NCBI GenBank assembly: GCA_050743625.1
Contig: JBOGED010000134.1
Span: 1 to 9,612, forward strand
DNA length: 9,612 bases
DNA from: JBOGED01 sp050743625
GTDB lineage: Bacteria; Actinomycetota; Nitriliruptoria; Euzebyales; Egibacteraceae
Direction of reading: 5' to 3'
Shown here: one piece after another, positions 6,098 to 9,612 of the stretch
Numbering within the stretch: the stretch's first letter is position 1
Layout of the letters: the number at the start of each line of letters is the position of its first letter
Notes under the pieces: model-generated
What the model saw: the letters and a program-made list of their open reading frames with translations, nothing else
What the model was told of the DNA's origin: nothing
Database searches by the model: none
Position numbers and translations under genes: made by a program

Positions 6098-7747
6098 GTG
6101 GGCGGTCGCGGGCTAATCAGGCGTTTCGGGATGCGGGCGTCCCGCGTGCGGCAAGTGGTCGCCATGGTCGGCGCGGTGCTGGTGGCGCTGTCGCCCGTCA
6201 GCGGCTGGGCGGCCAGCGACGAGCCGGTGACGTTGCGGATAGGGCTGGGCATCGATGCCGGAGGCGCTCAGGACCCGCACACGTTCACCGGCAACTTCAC
6301 CGTGCTCGACATGATCTACGACCCGCTGGTGAACTACGGCGAGGGCGGCGCGATCGAGCCCGGCTTAGCCTCCTCGTGGGAGGTGTCCGGCGACGGGCTC
6401 ACGGTCACCTTTGACCTCCGGGAAGGCGTGACGTTCCACGACGGCACCGCGTTCGACGCCGAGGCTGTGAAGTGGAACTTCGACCGGTGGGTCGGCGGCG
6501 AGGACTACACGTTCTTCCGCACCTCGCAGGTCATCTCCGAGGTCAACGTCGTGGGTCCCTTGACGATCGACCTGGTCCTGTCCGAGCCCTACCCGCCGGT
6601 ACTCCAAGAGCTGTCGATCCTGCGGCCGGTGCGGTTCCTGTCCCCCGCCTCGGTCGGTCCTGACGGCGCGTTCGCCGAGGCCGTGGGCACCGGCCCGTGG
6701 CTGCTCGAGTCGAACTCGGAGACTGGCGCCGCCCTGGTTCGCTACGACGGTTACTGGGGAGAGCGGTCGAGCATCGAGCGGGTCGAGTTCAAGGCGATCC
6801 CCGACTCTCAGACCCGCCTGTCGGCGCTGCGCGCGGGTGAGGTCGACCTGCTCGGCGGCACCTACCTGGCGCCGATCACGCCGGTCGAGGCCAAGGAGCT
6901 GCAATCGGCCGAGGACATCCAACTCCTGATCGGCGAGCCGGACACCACCGTCGTGCTCGGGTTCAACCCCGATGCGTCGACAGCATCGAGGCCCTCCTCC
7001 CCAGCTCCTGCTGGGGGCCCGGACGGCCCGTTGGCCGACCCCGCGGTGCGGGTGGCGGTGGCTCGCGCGCTGGACCGCCAAGCGCTGACCCCGGCGCTGT
7101 TCGGCGACTTCGGTCGGCCGGCGGACACGCTGTTCCCCCCGTCGATCCCCGACTCCGGCGAGCCGGTCGACGTGAGCTTCGACCCCGATGCGTCCCGCGC
7201 CGCGTTGGACGACGCCGGCTGGGTCGCCTCTGGCGGCGGCCGGGCGAAGGACGGCGAGCCGCTCGAGCTGGACCTGCTCGTGCCGTCGACTCCCGTAAAT
7301 GGCATCCAAGACACGACGACCGCAGCCGCGGCGGTCGCCGCCGCGCTGGAGACGGTGGGCATCGGCGTCAGGATCAACGCCGTCGACGAGGCCGCCTACT
7401 ACGACGTGAGGAGCGCGAGGAACTGGGACCTCGACTTCGTCGAGACCCTTGGCGCGCCCTACGACCCCTCGAGCACCGCCGTCTCGTACCTCACGACCAC
7501 CGGTGGCGACTCGCCGCTATGGGCCACACCCGAGCTCGACGGCCTCGTCGACGCCGCCATCTTCGCCGACGACGCCGAGCGGGCCGCCGCCTACCAGAAG
7601 GTGTTCGACTACCTCGAGGAGCAGGTGGCGTTCATCCCCCTCACCCGCCCGTCCCGGCTGTGGGCTGCGGGACCGGCCGTGTCAGGGTTCGAGGTCCCCG
7701 TCACCGACTACGACCTGGACCTGAGCGCGGTGGAGGTCACCCGATGA
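6098..7747 (+). CDS. NikA/CntA-like ABC substrate-binding protein (SBP_bac_5 family), intact copy
   Basis: This extracytoplasmic receptor of 549 residues belongs to the nickel/peptide binding family. A signal peptide (RVRQVVAMVGAVLVALSP, ending GWAAS) has no lipobox Cys. Family landmarks are DPHTFTGN (from 59), LDMIYDPLVNYG, GLTVTFDLREGVTFHDGT, LQELSILRPVRF (about 169-180), AVGTGPW, YDGYWGE, the RALDR segment, GAPYDP (452-457) and a C-terminal VAFIPL. QELxxxRPxRF, GTGPW and GAPYDP match the NikA branch rather than general oligopeptide receptors, so a nickel or metal-chelate ligand is likely; the histidine that binds nickel in E. coli NikA has no obvious equivalent. GTG 6098 has GAGGTG at 6087-6092; ATG 6131 would also leave a full signal peptide. 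A palindrome-rich, Ser/Pro/Ala-rich insertion sits at residues about 291-307. It overlaps the next gene by ATGA, and no permease gene is near. Confidence 0.85.
   Translation: MGGRGLIRRFGMRASRVRQVVAMVGAVLVALSPVSGWAASDEPVTLRIGLGIDAGGAQDPHTFTGNFTVLDMIYDPLVNYGEGGAIEPGLASSWEVSGDGLTVTFDLREGVTFHDGTAFDAEAVKWNFDRWVGGEDYTFFRTSQVISEVNVVGPLTIDLVLSEPYPPVLQELSILRPVRFLSPASVGPDGAFAEAVGTGPWLLESNSETGAALVRYDGYWGERSSIERVEFKAIPDSQTRLSALRAGEVDLLGGTYLAPITPVEAKELQSAEDIQLLIGEPDTTVVLGFNPDASTASRPSSPAPAGGPDGPLADPAVRVAVARALDRQALTPALFGDFGRPADTLFPPSIPDSGEPVDVSFDPDASRAALDDAGWVASGGGRAKDGEPLELDLLVPSTPVNGIQDTTTAAAAVAAALETVGIGVRINAVDEAAYYDVRSARNWDLDFVETLGAPYDPSSTAVSYLTTTGGDSPLWATPELDGLVDAAIFADDAERAAAYQKVFDYLEEQVAFIPLTRPSRLWAAGPAVSGFEVPVTDYDLDLSAVEVTR
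6970..7016. repeat. Two consecutive hairpin repeats inside the NikA-like gene
   Basis: CGATGC (6970-6975) pairs with GCATCG (6983-6988) around 7 nt, and CCCCAGC (6999-7005) pairs with GCTGGGG (7010-7016) around TCCT. The coded peptide (ASTASRPSSPAPAGGPD) falls between conserved blocks and looks like an in-frame insertion. Confidence 0.7.
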
Positions 7748-8715
7748 CCCGTAGAGGCATGGCCGCGATCGTCGCCGCCCTCCTCCTCGTCGCGCTCGCC
7801 GCCCCCGGCGCGGTCGCGACCGAGTCCGGCCAGTTCCCCATGACCATCGAGAACTGTGGCCGCGAGGTCAGGATCGCGCAAACCCCCGAGCGGGTCCTGG
7901 CGATGGGTGGCGAGGCGGGGAGCCTGATCTGGGCGGCCGGCGCCGCCGGCAGGATCACCACCTTCGCCGAGCTGGAAGGGGAGCCGCTCGGCCCGGCAGA
8001 GGACGCCCTGCGCGCCGTGCCGGAGATCTTGCCCGCCGCCGACCTGGGCAAGGAGGCCATCGTCGGCGCGCAGCCCGACGTGGTGATCACCTACGGCTTG
8101 AACGAGACCACGTTCCAGGAGCTGGAGGAGGCCGGGATCCAGACGCTCTTCGTGTCCGGGTACTGCGACGGCTCGGGCGCCCCGCAGTCCGTGGGCGGCT
8201 TCGAGCCCTTCGAGGGCATCTATGCCGACATTGAGCTGTACGGGCAGCTGTTCGGCACCCAAGACGAGGCGGCGCAGGCGGTGGCCGGCCTCCAAGAGCG
8301 CGTGGTCGCGGTCGAGGAGGAAGCACAGGACATCCCAGAAGGCTCCGTCGCCGCCGCCCTGTTCGTCCCTGACCAAGGCCCGTTGGGAGGCTACGGCAAC
8401 CGCAGCATGGCCCACGCCCAGATGGAGAAGCTCGGCTACACCAACGTGTTCGCCGGCGCCGGCGAGCGCTACTTCGAGCCCAGCGTCGAGGACCTCATCG
8501 CGGGCGACCCCGACGTCCTGATCGCCCTGTACGAGGCGGGCCAGAACACCGAGCAGCAGGCCAAGGCCGCGCTCCTGGCACGCGGCGAGATCGGCGACGT
8601 CACTGCCGTCCGCAACCAGGACGTCCTCGTCATCGACTTCTTCTACACGGGGCACGGCGTGCTCGCGGTCGACGGCCTCGAGATCATGGCGGAGCAGCTC
8701 GCGGATCTCCAGTGA
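7744..8715 (+). CDS. Ferric-siderophore-type ABC substrate-binding protein (Peripla_BP_2-like), intact
   Basis: This 323-residue exported binding protein comes from the family that captures iron-siderophores, haem or cobalamin. Signal peptide: MTRRGMAAIVAALLLVALAA, with cleavage probably after AVA (25). There is no lipobox Cys. The mature part opens FPMTIENCG, like the broken lipoprotein at 145-900, then ERVLAMGGEAGSLIWAAGAAGRI, PDVVITYG, GIYADIELYGQLFG, a long helix-like linker (about 180-200), PDVLIALYEAG and a C-terminal DGLEIMAEQLADL. Two cysteines (38 and 141) could form a disulfide. ATG 7744 overlaps the preceding stop, so the two receptors of different classes are translationally coupled. 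No BtuC/FhuB-type permease is in the window; the only membrane partners visible are the broken exporter-fold pair upstream. The ligand is not readable. Confidence 0.85.
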   Translation: MTRRGMAAIVAALLLVALAAPGAVATESGQFPMTIENCGREVRIAQTPERVLAMGGEAGSLIWAAGAAGRITTFAELEGEPLGPAEDALRAVPEILPAADLGKEAIVGAQPDVVITYGLNETTFQELEEAGIQTLFVSGYCDGSGAPQSVGGFEPFEGIYADIELYGQLFGTQDEAAQAVAGLQERVVAVEEEAQDIPEGSVAAALFVPDQGPLGGYGNRSMAHAQMEKLGYTNVFAGAGERYFEPSVEDLIAGDPDVLIALYEAGQNTEQQAKAALLARGEIGDVTAVRNQDVLVIDFFYTGHGVLAVDGLEIMAEQLADLQ

Positions 8716-8734
8716 CCATCAACGGAAATCGCGT

Positions 8735-9612
8735 ATGAAAGGCTTCGGGATGCGGGCTCGCGGGCGGCCGAGGGCGATCGTGATGATCGGCGTCGTGGTG
8801 TTGGCGTTCTTGTTCACCGCTGAAGCTCTGGCGCTTGATGGCCGGCAGCGTCGCCTCGGCGGCGGACGACGAGGCGGTGACGCTGCGGGCAGCGCTGTCT
8901 GAGGCGCCGGGGGTGCTCGACCCGCACGGGTATACGGGCAACTTCATGCTGCTCGACATGATCTACGAGCCGCTGGTGAGCTACGGCGAGAAGCCAGGCC
9001 TGGCAGAGTCGTGGGAGGTGTCCGGCGACGGGCTGACGGTGACCCTCCACCTGCGCCAGGGTGTCACGTTCCACGACGGCACGCCGTTCGACGCCGAGGC
9101 GGCGAAGTGGAACCTGGACCCTTGGGTCGGCGGCGCGGACCACACCTGGTTCCAGACCTCGCAGGTCATCTCCCAGGTCAACGTCGCCGATCCCTTGACG
9201 ATCGAGTTGGGGCTGGCGGAGCCCTTCCCCCCGCTGCTGCAAGAGCTGTCGATGGCACGGCCGGTGCGGTTCCTCTCCCCCGCCTCGGTGGGCCCGGATG
9301 GCGCCTTCGTCGAGTCGGTGGGGACCGGGCCGTGGATGCTGGAGTCCAGCTCCGAGTCCGGAGCGGTGATGGTGCCCTACGACGGCTACTAGGGCGAGCA
9401 GTCGAGCATCGAGCGAGTCGAGTTCAAGGTGATCCCCGACTCGCAGACCCGCGTGTCGGCGCTGCGGGCGGGCGAGGTCGACCTCATCGGTGGGCAGAAC
9501 ATGGCGCCGATCCTTCCGATCGAGGCGCGCGACCTCGAATCCGCCGAGGGCGTCGAGCTGCTCGCCGGCGACCCGGACGACACGGTGATGCTCGCGTTCA
9601 ACCCGGACGGCC
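8735..9612 (+). pseudogene. Second NikA/CntA-like binding protein, frameshifted and nonsense-mutated, runs off the window
   Basis: This paralogue of the gene at 6098 starts 19 nt after the preceding stop. ATG 8735 encodes MKGFGMRARGRPRAIVMIGV and a hydrophobic core ending AEALA; the first copy has the matching FGMRASRVRQ. An extra base near 8834 then shifts the frame, which continues as MAGSVASAADDEAVTLR and all the NikA-branch landmarks (DPHGYTGN, LLDMIYEPLVSYG, LQELSMARPVRF, SVGTGPW). At 9390-9392 TAG replaces the TGG of YDGYWGE; family sequence resumes directly after it (GEQSSIERVEFKVIPDSQTR) and stays open to the window end. About three quarters of the residues match copy one by eye. Two independent lesions make loss of function likely, unless the downstream part is expressed separately. 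Confidence 0.8.

Noticed and set aside
5995..6252. N-terminal extension of the methyltransferase frame up to 6252
   Set aside because: The extension is low-complexity, overlaps the divergent gene, and GTG 5994 has a perfect ribosome binding site.
9390..9392. TAG as a recoded codon (Trp or another residue)
   Set aside because: The methyltransferase ends at TAG and the paralogue has an ordinary TGG at this position, so a simple nonsense change is more likely.
1..9612. CRISPR array, tRNA or rRNA genes
   Set aside because: No regularly spaced repeats, cloverleaf or rRNA sequence was seen.

Overview
The window looks like a stretch of a high-GC bacterial chromosome, most likely an actinobacterium. 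By eye G+C is about two thirds or more almost throughout, the genes overlap by ATGA, GTG starts are used, and the MazE/MazF pair has the typical actinobacterial look. I cannot name a genus. The content is a metal or metal-chelate transport island in which many genes are broken, with a small toxin-antitoxin operon in the middle.

Left part (1-4589, + strand): a short tandem repeat and a candidate promoter lead into a broken ferric-siderophore-type substrate-binding lipoprotein. Two half-size ABC transporter genes follow, each with a membrane domain followed by an ATPase domain. Together they would form a heterodimer of the exporter fold, as in IrtAB, YbtPQ and CydDC. Each has one frameshift inside the ATPase domain; the first removes the LSGGQ-type signature. 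A further ATGA-coupled start at 4586 leads nowhere recognisable.

Middle part (4629-5994, - strand): a class I SAM-dependent methyltransferase is followed after 4 nt by a ribbon-helix-helix MazE-like antitoxin and then a MazF/PemK-like toxin. All three are intact. A strong hairpin covers the mazF ribosome-binding site.

Right part (6098-9612, + strand): an intact NikA/CntA-like (SBP_bac_5) binding protein overlaps by ATGA an intact ferric-siderophore-type binding protein. A second NikA-like copy follows, broken by a frameshift after the signal peptide and by a TGG-to-TAG nonsense codon, and it runs off the window.

The two transport blocks plausibly served one function: binding proteins of two classes feeding an exporter-fold transporter that may work as a metallophore importer, since no conventional permease gene is visible. 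This is inference. Most of the transport genes carry lesions while the methyltransferase-mazEF operon is clean, so the island is either decaying or, less likely, poorly sequenced. Short G/C-tract palindromes inserted in frame in linker regions are a second unusual theme.
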